Assembly: GCA_964034945.1 (NCBI GenBank)
Contig: OZ035963.1
Span: 48,315,032 to 48,379,031 of the forward strand
Direction: 5' to 3'
DNA from: Chrysopilus asiliformis
Taxonomy: Eukaryota > Arthropoda > Insecta > Diptera > Rhagionidae
Length of the DNA: 64,000 bases
Shown here: piece after piece, positions 1-11,850 of the stretch
Numbering within the stretch: position 1 is the stretch's first letter
How the letters are laid out: every line of letters starts with the position of its first letter
Notes under the pieces: generated by a model
The model's database searches: none
What the model was told of the DNA's origin: nothing
Seen by the model: the letters and a program-made list of their open reading frames with translations, nothing else
Program-made: the position numbers and the translations under genes

Positions 1-1714
1 TGAGAGTCAATTTATATCGCTTTTCTTCAAAATCTCAATGGTTAACCAGGTTTTTGGGAAGATTGAACTGGCGTAAGCTCTCGCTTTTTTCACAACAAAA
101 TCTATCTTTGGTATACCTACCGATAATATCTCATGGCATCGATAACCCTTTAAAGATTTTCGAAACCAGCAAAAGTATGAGCTCGTCATCAGCCACCCAC
201 AAAAATTGACGATCGGATCCCTGGAAGGCAAATATCGCAAACCAGTTCGGCTAATAAAGATAAAAAAAAAAGATCCGTATTTCTGCGGTGGTTGAATTCA
301 AATTCAAGCAAACCAAAAACTGTAGGCTGGGTAGTCTAAGGGGTGATTATCGTAGTCTGTAGATTCAATACCCATTCTCCACCATTTAGCGGGAGTTTAG
401 CTTAAAAGCGTGGGCACCGTAGCTCCTCCTTGGTCCAGGCAGCAGCATTGAAGGGTGATATAATTTTGTAATCTTTGATTAAACATCGACGAGTTGAACT
501 GAACCGGTCGACCCGACTTGTCCTGAATTTTCAATCTTTCAATATTACCAACTAATAGATATATCGGGTACATATTCGTAGATATATATTTTGCTTCTTG
601 TACGTAGTTAGACTGATTGCTGTGGACTAAAAACATCATCCTGAGAAAACCCTCAAAATATTCCTGTTAAATAGAATTTTGTCCTAAATTTATGCTCTGT
701 ACAATATCGATTTAGATAGATTTACTGTCATCTATAGATACGAGATTGCAAATGTATAGGCAATGCGGATGATTGGCTATAGAATCGCTTCTAAACCCGT
801 ATTTCCTATACTATATTGACAGTGAGGGGGCGAGTAGACTGAGATAATATCCCTGAATGATTCGTAGGCATATCCACGTGTTCGAAAAACCTATATTAAA
901 TACAAGAAAGTAATTCGTCGTCCTCGTCATCATCGTCGTCAAAACGACTCTCAGCTAAACTCAAAATCGACGTCCATAATTAATTCCAAAATCGATGAAA
1001 GTGAGATGCAGGGTAGAGGATACCATCATTTTCATTACTTAAAATCAAAATGGTATATGTTGATTCTGAAAAAGGGAACCGAGGATGATTTAGGCAGATC
1101 TACTGTTGTGTAGAAAGGATGATATACTGTATAGAAATATTGGCATTGAATTTAGGCAATTGATGTGGACAACTAAGCTATTGGTCTTAAGGTGGTTGTA
1201 CACTGCTAGCTGAAAAGAAAGAAAACTGGGCTGACCATAGACTACGTCACGCGAATTTTCGCATTTTTTTAATAACCTTCATCACAACGCTTGTTTCATT
1301 TCTTTTTCTCTTTGGGACTTAACACTACCGTCACACTATCTCAGGTTCCATCTCCCACTAAATGTGTGAAGTATTTATTTAACCCAATTACTGCAGCCAA
1401 CAATCAAAATTAGTTTAAAAAAAATTTAAACTCAAACAAATTTTTTGACATCAAATACATAAACTTTGAGGCCAAGAATGTCTAATGATAAAATGACTCA
1501 TGACGCTACTAGGGGTCTAAAAATTTTCAGTATGGCAAATGACCAAAAAGCCATCAACAGTGCCACAATGCGGGGTTTTATGCAATTGTCCAAAATTATT
1601 TTAAAACTCATTCTTTCTCGATAAACTTTCGAAACGATCATCCTTATTTTGTTTTAGAAAGCTTTGCTTGACCACACCTCAAAATTCGATGGGTAAAATT
1701 AAAAGTTCTTTCTA
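1..1714. other. No feature recognised
   Basis: Intronic AT-rich sequence. Short open frames on the minus strand (7-240, 397-639) have no family likeness. Confidence 0.6.
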
Positions 1715-1718
1715 TTAA

Positions 1719-2026
1719 CCCGTTCGGTACAAGTTTTTTTCTATGGGGGTTAAAAATACTCCCTATACAAATTAATGATATTTGAGCTATCAGTATTCAT
1801 TTAAAAAATAAAAAATAAATAAAAAAAAATTAAAAAGTTTTAATTTTCCACAAATACGTTCACTGTAGTCCAGATTTTTACTTAACTAATCAAAATTGGG
1901 TTACAAATACACTTAAAGGTGCACTGAATGAGAATAGAGTGTTTGAAAATAAATAAATATAAGTCAATTCAAATTGTTTAGCAACTTTTAACTGCGTTTT
2001 CATAAGGCATCAAAATGCCGAATGGG
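1719..2026. mobile_element. TTAA-flanked MITE, family 1 (piggyBac-type)
   Basis: TTAA stands at both borders (1715-1718 and 2027-2030). The terminal inverted repeats are short: CCCGTTCGG on the left and CCCATTCGG read inward from the right. TTAA target duplication and CCC-type ends are the signature of piggyBac-related elements. The 308-base interior is AT-rich without a coding frame, so it is non-autonomous. Confidence 0.55.
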
Positions 2027-2111
2027 TTAAGAGGCGTATCTAAACGTTACTGGAACCTGTGCTAACTTTCAATTTTGGGACCCGTAAAAAAATATTCTTT
2101 TTATCAATTGT

Positions 2112-2688
2112 GAGCTGTGCATTTCCCCGGGAAAAATGGGGAAAAGGATATTTGCGTTATCCTTACAGGACCTTCCGTTTCGAATTTTGAAAATCTAACA
2201 CGAACTGAAACTTTTCAGCCTCCTATTGAGCAGGATTCATGGCGAAAATCACAGTTTAAAAACACCCAAACCCCCTTTACCCCCCATTTACCCCCTTAGC
2301 GGTAAAATTTCGGGAAATCCCGCCTTACTGAGCGCCTACGTGATGGTTGGGACATACTGTGAAAGTTTCAAGTCTCTAGCTTCAGAGGTTTGGACTGGGC
2401 GTTGATGAGTCAGTCAGTCAGTCAGTCAATCAGTCAGTCAATCAGTCAGTCAATCAGTCAGTCAATCAGTCAGTCAATCAGTCAGTCAATCAGTCAGTCA
2501 ATCAGTCAGTCAATCAGTCAGTCAATCAGTCAGTCAATCAGTCAGTCAATCAGTCAGCCAATCAGTCAGTCAATCAGTCAGTCAATCAGTCAGTCAATCA
2601 GTCAGTCAATCAGTCAGTCAATCAGACAGTCAATCAGTCAGTCAATCAGTCAGTCAATCAGGTTAAACGATTTTATATATATAGTAGA
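2112..2688 (-). mobile_element. Helitron-like element, truncated, minus orientation
   Basis: Read on the minus strand it begins TCTACTATATATATAAAATC, a typical Helitron 5' end with the leading TC. It passes through the GACT/GATT tandem array, then ACTCATCAACGCCCAG and the segment holding the phrases on tttcacagtatgtcccaaccatcac that also occur in the complete copy at 24574-25165. No CTAG 3' end is found to its left, so it is 3'-truncated. Confidence 0.6.
2395..2660. repeat. 12-bp tandem array (CAGTCAGTCAAT)n inside a Helitron
   Basis: About 22 nearly identical 12-base units lie end to end, with single substitutions such as agtcagccaatc and agacagtcaatc. The period is a multiple of three, which creates an artificial SISQ open frame. 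The complete Helitron at 24574 has only a short version, so the array expanded after insertion or differs by copy. Confidence 0.9.
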
Positions 2689-2689
2689 T

Positions 2690-2965
2690 AACGTGATAAT
2701 CCTTTTCCTCAAGTTTTCCGGGAAAATATCATCTGTGAGTTTTGGGGTAGCTGAATTCAATTCTGGTATTAAGAAGTCTGTAAGGATATCGGAAGGTGCT
2801 GTAAGGATAACGTAGTTAATTTTTCCCCAAATGTTCCGGAAAAGTCACATTTGGAATTCTTGGGGTCGCTGAATCCGATTCTGGAGTCAAAAATTCAAAA
2901 ACCAAGATACATTTTCGAAGACTGAAAAGTATAAATAAGAGTAACGACAAAAATCCTCGTCATTT
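2690..2965 (+). mobile_element. Second Helitron-family fragment, plus orientation
   Basis: Phrases such as ctgtaaggataa, gaattcttggggtcgctgaatc and gattctgg recur in the same order on the + strand of the complete Helitron (24920-25035, there ggtcgctgatcacgaatctgg). Orientation is opposite to the neighbouring fragment at 2112-2688, so two fragments abut head to head. Confidence 0.45.
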
Positions 2966-5900
2966 TGGATTTTTATTCGTACTACAAAATGACTAAAAAG
3001 GATCAAATAAAAATAAATTTAAAAAAAGCTTTCATTTAAAAAAAAGTATTTTAATAAAAAGAGAAAAAATAATCTTTTGGGCGTTGTGAAATAAAGCAAA
3101 ATTATAGCATAAAAAATTATTTATCTCTTCTTAATTTCGTTTCTAATACACAGCGACCAAAAATTTTTTTTTCCTTTTTAGTTCATAGTTTTTTTTTGAT
3201 TTCTTTAATTTTGATTTAATTTTTTTTATTAGTAAAACGCGAGTCATAATAATAAAAAAAAATACTCCGCAGGCAAAAAATTTTTTAGGTAGATGCAAAA
3301 ATGTAAAAATGCGCCGCAATAAAAAAATTGTCAAGAAATGAGCCGCGATCGAATATATTTTATGTGACAAATATAACCTAAAATTGAAAACTACCTCATT
3401 TTGTCCCATTCGCCGTTCATGGGCTTGTCGAGGAAAAAGTTAACCAAACTCATTGCCAAATAAAACCTAGATACAAGCTTCTACCAACATCTACTAATTC
3501 GACATATTTCAATTCCCCAAATCTTTGAAAAAAATTAAAAAAAAATTCAAATCACTCATTACTTATGGGCATTTTTGGTGTGCCATACACCTAATTTAGT
3601 GGTGGATACGTTCCGAATACCAAAAATGCTAGCTAGGGCTGACTTCATGTCCCGAGAAATCCATGCGTAAAATATCTTTTTTTTTAGCGCAAAATCCCTA
3701 CCCATTCATCAGTCAATCCAATCCCACTTGAACATCATCCTTAGAGTAGGTACACGAAAATTCCACAATCCTTAATATTATCGCTAGGTATTTGAATTAA
3801 GTCGCACTTGAAGTTGCTTCGGTAGTCAAATTCCGTAAGAATCCACTTCTTAGATAGCGTAAACTTTAAGCTAATAAATAAAATACATAAAATCCTTAAA
3901 AGATTAAAATCGAAGTCGATCCCTTTGATTAGACCAGAGTGGAGGTTCGTCATCAATTACCAACCCCAACCTTCCCCGTTCCTCCCTCCCACACACCCAC
4001 TCAACATCCAATTCTCATTCCTTTGCCGATATGCTTTTCCATCAAGCTGTTGTTTTTTATTCATTTTATTCGAGAAGATAAAATGGGATTGAATTTATTT
4101 ATTTATTGGTGACTTGGGATTTTACATCCTTTCTTAAAATTCTTCATTTTCATTCGTTAAAACATTATGCGCCATAAATACCAAACTCACCTAAAACTTG
4201 TCAACTCGATTGATCTAAAGAATATTTCGTTTGACTGATAAAATTCACATTCACCCCAATCTCTTGTGTCACCCATTTTACCATCATCCACCCACTGGTT
4301 GTTCTAAAATCCTCCCATCGTCACCCTTAATTTGTACAAATTAACTGAAAATAAAGTTTCTCGTCTGATGTTTGACATCAGAAAGAGTCGAATTTCTCAA
4401 TTCCGGCTTTTATTTTCAAACCAAAAATGCTTCCTTTTTTCCCAATGTTTTCAACAGTCAAAGCGTATGTATCTGTAGATAGATTTCTGGTTTTCTCTAT
4501 ATTTTCTATACATTAGATTAGATTGAGTTGGAAATAACCCCGGAATCAACAGCAACAACAACAACAGAAATGATGGGGAAAAAAATAGAATAAATAAAAT
4601 TCCAGGAAAGCGAATCAGAGATATCTTAGTTAATTAACAAAATGCGGGCGTTTTTCTGTTTTAAACCCTTTTTTACCATTCCATTGGAAGTCACTGGCAT
4701 GAAAAAAATCAACTCAAATAAAATAAATGTTGGGTCGAATGATATAGAAATAAGTTGGTGAAATCGAAAAACCGAGAGAGTGTAGAGTTTTTTTTTATTT
4801 AAAGATGTCTACTTACATAAATTTTCTACGTAACTAAAATCCACAGAAAAAGCTTCTAGTTAAAATAAAATAGATAGATGTCTATACCCAGACGTTCGGC
4901 AAAAGTCGATTCTGTAAAGACTTCATTACGATGGTTTGATCATCATCAGCAACCAACGGCAACGTCCAGCATCATGCCAAAATGTGCTTGAGATTTTTTA
5001 GGTTTTGGCTGGAATTTAATGGCAACCTATAGTCGATGTATTTCTGTTGACGGTTGCAGATGGAATTCGAAGCTCACCACCATCCTTAAATATCAAGGCG
5101 ATAGCCATTCATTGGCTTTCTCTAGAATCCTTTTCTTCCCTCTATATGGTCCGGACCTATTTGATTTCTTTTCCCTTTTTAAGCCCTTCCTTTTTGGTAC
5201 AACACTTTAAAGGCTCTGTTTTTGAGGCGCGTGGTTTCGATTCTTTATAAAATAAAATTTAAAAAAATCTCGGGCCAAGGAAAAAAAAGCCATGTCGCTT
5301 CATGGGAAGCGTTCAAAAGGGGAAAATCCGAAGGGTGCTGCTATAGAAATAAAAGCTATTACTGTTATATTGATGTTATAGATAGATTGATATTTTTAAT
5401 ACCTAATGCAAAATGCGCCCATCCCATAAATATTCTATTGATTCTATGCTAATGTTTTACGAACCGCAGAACTCTTTCAACCCCGTCAAACTGAAGCTGA
5501 TATACCCATCTAATTCCCGAACCCCAAATACTTTTCATTTACTCTTACGAACTGTCTAGGCTGATATCCTTTTCGATACCGATGACTTCTCCGTGAAATC
5601 CTTGAAAATGTAATTTTAAATAATAATCATAATAGCACAATGATGACAGTCAATACAAACGTTGAAGGCCAAAACAACCCCACAGTGACGATCCCATTGG
5701 AAATTCAAAGTTTGGCGTTAAAACCCAAGGGTTTCCAATTTTTATTCGGTTGCAATCGAAACAATGAAAACAGAAACCATAAAAAAAACCCCTTTGGAGT
5801 CCTTTTCTATTGTCTTTTGTTTCAGGGTGTATTTTACGAATTGAAAAAGAAAATATTGGGTGAGTCCTGAAGAAGTGGCAGAGATGCAGGATTAAGAAGG

Positions 5901-6327
5901 ACCAAAATGAATCAACAACTGGGGTATTAATAAGTCTTGAATTTTGACTAAGGTTTTTTTTCTGCCCTGACTTTAAAAAAAATATTCTTGCTTCTTGAGT
6001 GGCATTTAAAAAGAGTATAAAATTGTCCCCCTTTTGTCGAAATTAAAAATTTGTCATCGCTACCAAATTGTGAATTGTGTATGAAATGAGTTGTGAATTT
6101 TAAATGATTTCTAATTAATCGAAAAATTGAATTTCATTAAGAAATGTCGTTCTGGAAGTGACAGAATTTGAAATCTTTGCTTAACTTTTTAAAGCCATTT
6201 GTTACATCGGATTTTTTTTTATCTTTTGTAAACAATTTTTGTGGAACGGATATTTTTGTTTCAAAAGCCCTTTTTCCCAATTTCTCAAAGACAATTTTTA
6301 AATCACATTTTTTCTCAGTTTTTCGCA
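2966..6327. other. No feature recognised
   Basis: AT-rich with A and T runs. Open frames under 90 codons only. Confidence 0.6.
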
Positions 6328-6582
6328 ATTGAAGGACTTGCAGCAAGAACGGGGTAACTCCACTTTCGGAAAAAGGAGATAGCTCCGAAATTTAAAAGAC
6401 TTTCTCCCGTTCCGAAATGGTATTATTGTATGATTATGGTGGCAAGACATGTAGAAATGCATACACAATAAGTGGGAGAAATTTTTTTATGAAGCTTGAA
6501 AATTGAATTTATAAGATTTTTTTTTAATTTCCGAAAAGTTACAAAAATGGAGTTACCCCCTTCTTGCTGCAAACCCTTCAAT
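6328..6582. mobile_element. MITE with ~34-bp inverted repeats
   Basis: The left end TTGAAGGACTTGCAGCAAGA, followed by ACGGGGTAACTCCA, is repeated inverted at the right end with three or four mismatches. The 255-base interior is AT-rich and has no coding frame. The superfamily is not clear; the flanks do not show an unambiguous duplication. Confidence 0.7.
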
Positions 6583-6819
6583 ATTTTCCCGACATTTTTA
6601 GGACACGCGGTTTTTCCTATTTCTCAGCACAGACGCGCACTGCGATGTTAAGCATATAACATGGCTAAGATGGTTTTTTCAAAAACTAGTTTTTACGTGT
6701 TTTAGTAACTCAACTTTACGTGTTTTAGTGCCATTCTAGGACCATGGTTTACTATCGCAGTGCGCGCGAGAACTTCAATAGTATATTACGCAACAAGGGG
6801 CGAAAGTCAATGATTTCAA

Positions 6820-7802
6820 GAGTGTGAAGTTAGCTGCACGAGCGATACGAGTGAAATCGTTGATTCACTCCGAGTTGCGTATACAATTTTTCATAACAAA
6901 TTCATTGAAAATATGACTTGAGATGCCATTTAAATGCGATTTTCGTATTGGAGAGTAATACTGTGTTCACACCGACGCAAGATCACGTAATTTGGCGAAA
7001 TGATTTAGATCTTAAACCAAAGTGTTCACACAGAGGTTAAAGTGATTTTGTTTGACATTTCAACTACGGTAATTCAAAAATGGATCGAGGAAGTTTGTGT
7101 AGGATTACTATGAATTTTAGTAATATGATGAATCATACAATTCAAAACATTGATCAAATACGTGCAAACAGAATTAGACACTTTAGACGACAATGGAAAT
7201 TATCTGTAATGAAAATAAACAATTATTTTCCATTTCATATCTAATCGCATCAAAAACAGGTCAATTTTTTTTCGCCCCGCCTAGGTTGTTTACTAATATA
7301 TCCTCTTCGCGTGCGGAACACGGCTTATTTTTCTTATATTTCCGATTTTCCAATGCAGCACAAATGTCAAAACTTCTCAAGTGATGCAGGGTTGTATCCA
7401 TTGTTTTTGCTTGATTTCTTTCCTAATTTTGTGGAAATTACATACTTTTAGTGATTTTGAAAACAGGCTTTTGTACTGGAAATCTCGTGATTTCGAGCGT
7501 GATTTCGTTCAAAATTACGAAAATCTTCAAAATTACGTAATTTTGCGTGGGTGTGAACATAGTATAACGCAAAAGGGGATTTTGGGGGGCAAAGCCCCCT
7601 GACTTCAGCAGAAGTAAATTTTTAAAAGAAACAAAACAATTATATTCTATAAATTCGTTTTATTACTAAGAAACGTTGGTCAAAACAGATTTAAATTTTT
7701 AAATTTCTCTCTTCTGAAATGAAAAATCAACATAACAAAAAATGGAAATCGGTAATGCTGCTCAACTAAAGCACACTTCGCTCGTGCAGCTAACTTCACA
7801 CT
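6820..7802. repeat. 25-bp inverted repeat flanking a TAA element
   Basis: GAGTGTGAAGTTAGCTGCAC plus GAGCG near 6820-6844 is found inverted near 7778-7802. The two arms enclose about 930 bases including the TAA-flanked element at 6959-7564. This looks like an older inverted-repeat element, or palindrome, into which a second element jumped. Confidence 0.5.
6959..7564. mobile_element. TAA-flanked TIR element (PIF/Harbinger-like, non-autonomous)
   Basis: TAA occurs at both borders (6956-6958, 7565-7567). The ends TACTGTGTTCACACC and, from the right, TACTATGTTCACACC are followed by ACGCAA and ACGTAATTT on both sides, giving an inverted repeat of about 30 bases. TWA target duplications are typical of PIF/Harbinger. 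The 606-base body carries no recognisable transposase; a 63-codon frame at 7193-7384 has no similarity I can name. Confidence 0.6.
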
Positions 7803-8094
7803 CGTTCAGTTTTATTCACAAATTTTCGGTTAGAAGCATATATGACTGTACTGCTTACTCTAGTGTTTTCTGCCTATAAAGGTTGTCTTCTGTATTCTGT
7901 GATATTCTGCGGTACGAGAAACACGTCGCGAAAACACACTTTCGGTCAGCTGATCGTACTTTCGCCCCTAGGGCCGAAAACGCAACTTTCGGCCCGCTAC
8001 GGAGGCATCGAAAGGCATATTTTTGAATTTCTATCGCATTTGGCTCCTAAAAGTTACACATTTTGTGCATTTTTCAGTGTTTTTTTTTTAAGTA

Positions 8095-9049
8095 GGGGAG
8101 ACCGGGGCTATTCCGAACACAGCAGTTTTCTTCTATTTGAGTGTGCGCGCGTTTGTGATGAGCTAGAGAGCGGAAATTTTAGGTGAAGCTGGCTCTCGGC
8201 ACGGTAAACGAACGTCAGTAGTTGCGCACCATTCTCGGCAATGCGACGCCATATTTGTTTGTTTTTGTTTTTTCGTGCGTTCGCTGAAAATATTTTCTGC
8301 GCAGAAAGTTTCGATTTCTGAGAGTTATTTCACAGTTTTCATTGTGAATTTTTGTACACAAGGTAAGTTATTAGTGCTCTTTCGGAATGAAATATAGTTT
8401 AGTCGATCAGTTCGTGTATTTCTGTTCAGCGCGTTTCTGACTGCGAAAAATGGGTGTGGGGCTATTCTGTACATTTTCGGTGGGTCTGATTCGAACGCGA
8501 TTTTTTACATGTGTTTCGGTGTTTTCTTTGTTTATTTTTTCGTTTTTATGATTTTGATTGCAGTTTTTACGATTTGTTTTAGGATGGTGCGTACCTATAA
8601 ACGTAAGAAGGAAGAAAGGCGCGAAGGCACGGAAAAAGCCAGCGGCCGCTCCAAGAAATCAACGCAAAAATTAATACGAACATATTTGTTTCTATGTGAT
8701 GGTAATGAAGTCATAAATAGAAACAAATGAGTTTTTTAACAAAATTTCCTTTTTTTTATTTTTTATTCACCTCTTTTCTACATTTCTCGCCTTGAAAACC
8801 GCCTCAAAACACTAATCTCGCGTTTGTGCGAATTAGCCCCACCGTGGGGCTGATTCGAACGAAAATTCATATTTCATTAATCGACCAAAAAAGCCTATTT
8901 GCGATGGTCCGACGGGTTAACAATGTTCTTGGAAGTTGTAGAGCACAGAATTTTCTATAAGATAGATAATTTTTCGAAATTGAAATCGCCGACATCCAGC
9001 CACCAGGACGGCCGAAACACAAAACGTTCGGAATAGCCCCGGTCACCCC
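8095..9049 (+). mobile_element. Deleted pogo/Tigger-like DNA transposon
   Basis: The inverted repeats are GGGGAGACCGGGGCTATTCC then GAAC on the left and GGGGTGACCGGGGCTATTCC then GAAC from the right, with TA at each border (8093-8094, 9050-9051). Inside, a leader (…tacacaag then gtaagt, 8360-8367) and an acceptor (tttgttttag, 8573-8582) frame an intron. Directly after the acceptor comes an ATG frame beginning MVRTYKRK, the usual opening of pogo/Tigger-type transposases. The frame stops after 49 codons, so most of the transposase is missing. Repeated GGGGCT-ATTC motifs occur below both ends. Pogo belongs to the Tc1/mariner superfamily, matching the TA duplication. Confidence 0.75.
8584..8730 (+). 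pseudogene. 5' remnant of a pogo-like transposase gene
   Basis: Starts at the ATG two bases after a splice acceptor and reads MVRTYKRKKEERREG, then a Lys/Ser-rich stretch, for 49 codons to a TGA. Pogo/Tigger transposases begin MVRTYKRK or similar and continue into a CENP-B-type helix-turn-helix; that domain, the DDE domain and the C-terminus are absent here. The sequence after residue about 15 may be a fusion to the other side of an internal deletion. It cannot encode an active transposase. Confidence 0.55.
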
Positions 9050-9051
9050 TA

Positions 9052-10918
9052 CCTAATTTTTTATTGTTTAAAAAGGTCTTTTTAACGAAATTTTTTCCAA
9101 CGGTTCAAACAACTTATTCAACTCCAGATTTTTTTTTCACTAGAAAACGTCATGTCATGTGCGCCAACCTAATTTAACATTTGTGAAAAACAAATACATT
9201 TTTTGTAAATCTAAAAGATTCTCCAAATTTGTTTATAATTATCACAACTATAGAAAAATTATTATTAATTCCCAATCGTCTCGGAAAATCGTTTTATTAT
9301 TTTCTTATGGATTTACTTTTTTTAGACCAAAACGAAAAAGTGAATAAATCCTTTTCATTAATCATTCATTCAATCATCACAAATCACAGAACCAAAATTA
9401 AAACGACAAATTTTTTACCTTCTACAGAAATGTTTTTTTTTCTTTGCCGTGGTAGACGCTGTTGCTTATTATGCGTTTGTTGTTGGTGTAATATATTTCA
9501 ATTCTAGAAATGAATAACAAAAGCTTAAGACCAGAAGCTATTGAATAGCTGTTAGCATACAATCCCCAATACAATTTTCTTATACCTACCTCAATTTGAT
9601 GGGAATATTGTAGCCGAAAAACAGGAGTTCTTTTGTATAACCACGAACGGGCGGATGAGGGTTAATATTCACAATACACGCGTATATTCAGAGTCCCCAC
9701 TGTTTAGTTGGTTATAGGCTACTTTTTTTTACTTCTTACACCCACAACAAATTCAATTCTTTCTCACCATTATTTTTCTTGTTTGATTTTATTTGAATTA
9801 TTCGAACTTTACAATCTCCCTCTCTTTGAGTCATTTTTTTTTTATTATTTAAAAAATTTCTATGCGTCTCCCCGTGTATTTTCGTGTATATGGCGACTCT
9901 AAGATTCAATCACATAACCCATTTGAATATTAAATGTCATCTTTTGTTCAGTATAGAGAGTGTATAACGCAGAATGACTCTCTTCAGACATTCAACCATA
10001 GTGGAAATCGTTCGCAACAACGGAACGGCCAACCCTAGCGTTTTTCCATTTTCCAGAAAACCTTTTCAAATCGTCGAAGGGTTTTTCAATTCATACTGCT
10101 TCTTCGTATATAGGATACCCTATCCATACATTCAGGCATTCATCCATCCAGCATCGCCCTTTAAACAACAGCTAAATATATATCATAAAAAATTGACCAA
10201 CAACCTTTCATATAATGAAAAGTCAACATAAATCACTCAAAAATTGGAGAGGAAACTGAAATTCGTTAATTTTTCATGTCGATCTATGGTCATTGACCAA
10301 AGTAATTATTATTTATTGGAAAACTTTTCATTATTTGTCCCCTTTTCTGTGAAAATCGCAACCATGATCACAATAATAAAGAAACTAGTATATCAACTAG
10401 AATATTTTTCCGATGCGTATTTTTTCGTATTGTTCGGTCATTGGACTGAATTTTCCACAGATGACATTATCCCGAGTGAGTATAGAAAGCTAGATTCATT
10501 TACCACCGGTGTCTGTCCATCAAATAGTATTTGGTTTGCGTCTTTGTTTCACATCAACGCATTGAAAATAATGATCAACAAGAATCAGAATTTGAATACT
10601 CGAGCACAGACGACAATTAAAGTAGCTATGATGCACGTATTTGTATACCAAACAGTAGGTACTTAATAATAATGTCACTATGTTAAGCCCTCTGTTTTCC
10701 ATTTATTCCGACAGTATTTTGATGATATACAAAATTCTTTTTAGATACCGAATGCTTATGCGTCAACGTAATCGTCCGAATCGACTGGTTTTACTAGAGC
10801 GCAAATGCGTTGTACACACGGTGGAACCCGTATTAAATATAGACTGTTTTTGGGGGAAAAAAATCCACGAGAAATGTAAGAGATTGAAATTTTTCACGAT
10901 TACAATGCTTTATTATAC
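9052..10918. other. No feature recognised
   Basis: AT-rich. A + strand frame of 140 codons at 10244-10666 has no start context, splice signals or family likeness to support it. Confidence 0.55.
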
Positions 10919-10920
10919 TA

Positions 10921-11197
10921 CACTCAGAAAAATGGAGGCTAACTCGACGACCTACATACGGCGCGGCGTAATCGGCCTCGGGCAGGCGCGCGTTCGCCTG
11001 CATGTGGGCAAGTAAAACTGAGTTGACCTGTGGTCGGAGAAATTCTGAAATTAAGCCACCAGCAGGTGAAGTAGGGCATTGGGAGCTGCACGAGTTGACC
11101 TTAGATAGGTTAACTCTGACCGCTAGCTGGCTTACAAACACCTCTGTAAGGTCAGAGTTAACCTGACAAAAAGTTGACCTGGACATTTTTCTGAGTG
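10921..11197. mobile_element. TA-flanked MITE, CACTCAGAAAAAT family, copy 1
   Basis: Ends are CACTCAGAAAAATGGAGG and, from the right, CACTCAGAAAAATGTCCAGG, with TA at each border (10919-10920, 11198-11199). The interior has subterminal repeats of the GTTAACTCTGACC/GGTCAGAGTTAAC type. A nearly identical copy lies at 63472-63743. No coding capacity. The TA duplication suggests Tc1/mariner-superfamily mobilisation. Confidence 0.8.
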
Positions 11198-11266
11198 TAC
11201 ATATAAGAATGTAAAAACAAATATCCCTAAGCATCAGTAATTTTTTTTTAAACGTTAAAAAATAAC

Positions 11267-11350
11267 TAAGGGGATCCTCCTCTCTTCGTTCTCTTCATCT
11301 TCTTCATCTTCTTCATTTTTGGTGCTACAACAAGTTTCCAGTCTTGGCCT
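11267..11350 (-). mobile_element. LINE 3' end with purine tail (probable RTE type), copy 4
   Basis: On the minus strand, GCC AAG ACT GGA AAC TTG TTG TAG reads AKTGNLL-stop, and the stop is followed within about 10 bases by an (AAGATG)-type purine repeat. The same C-terminal residues, stop and purine-rich tail occur at 38177-38545. Upstream it is cut off by an unrelated hairpin (11346-11396). Confidence 0.5.
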
Positions 11351-11396
11351 ATTTCAATTTCTCTCGCATTGTTATACGAAGAAATTGAAATAGGCC
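11346..11396. repeat. Perfect-arm hairpin
   Basis: ggcctatttcaatttct is repeated inverted as agaaattgaaataggcc with about 18 bases between, so the strand could fold into a 17-bp stem. It abuts the LINE 3' end; origin unknown. Confidence 0.6.
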
Positions 11397-11850
11397 GAAG
11401 TATAATAAACTCATACGAAGTATTCACGAAAAATTTCGACCTCTTAATTTTGCCTAAAAAACATTTCCCGAGCACTCCCCAAACAGCATCGAAAAGCACG
11501 GACACAAGAGATTTGTTCTTTGCGACTTAAAAATGCAGCAATTTACGCAATCGGGTCTAAAGATTTAGACCTCACTATAATTCACATCCACGTACAAGAA
11601 GCGTATGAAGTGACGAGAACGGCACACTGATTAGACATTATTAATTTGCTTTAATGGAAAAATTGGTGATCGACGGATTGTCTTTGGGGCAATATTCGCT
11701 TCATGAAAATCCTGCAGCTATAAAGAGGCATTTGACAGTTCTCGAGTCGATACAGTGATTAGCTGTGGAACCTAAATATCACGGTGAATTTTGGGACCCT
11801 GGAAACCTGCGGGATAATTGAATTTTTACATAATTTTCGACAAGTATGTA

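Noticed and set aside
2390..2815. 141-codon SISQ-repeat protein
   Set aside because: Artefact of a 12-bp tandem array whose period is a multiple of three.
10244..10666. 140-codon + strand frame
   Set aside because: AT-rich composition, no splice signals and no family likeness; length is possible by chance in intron.
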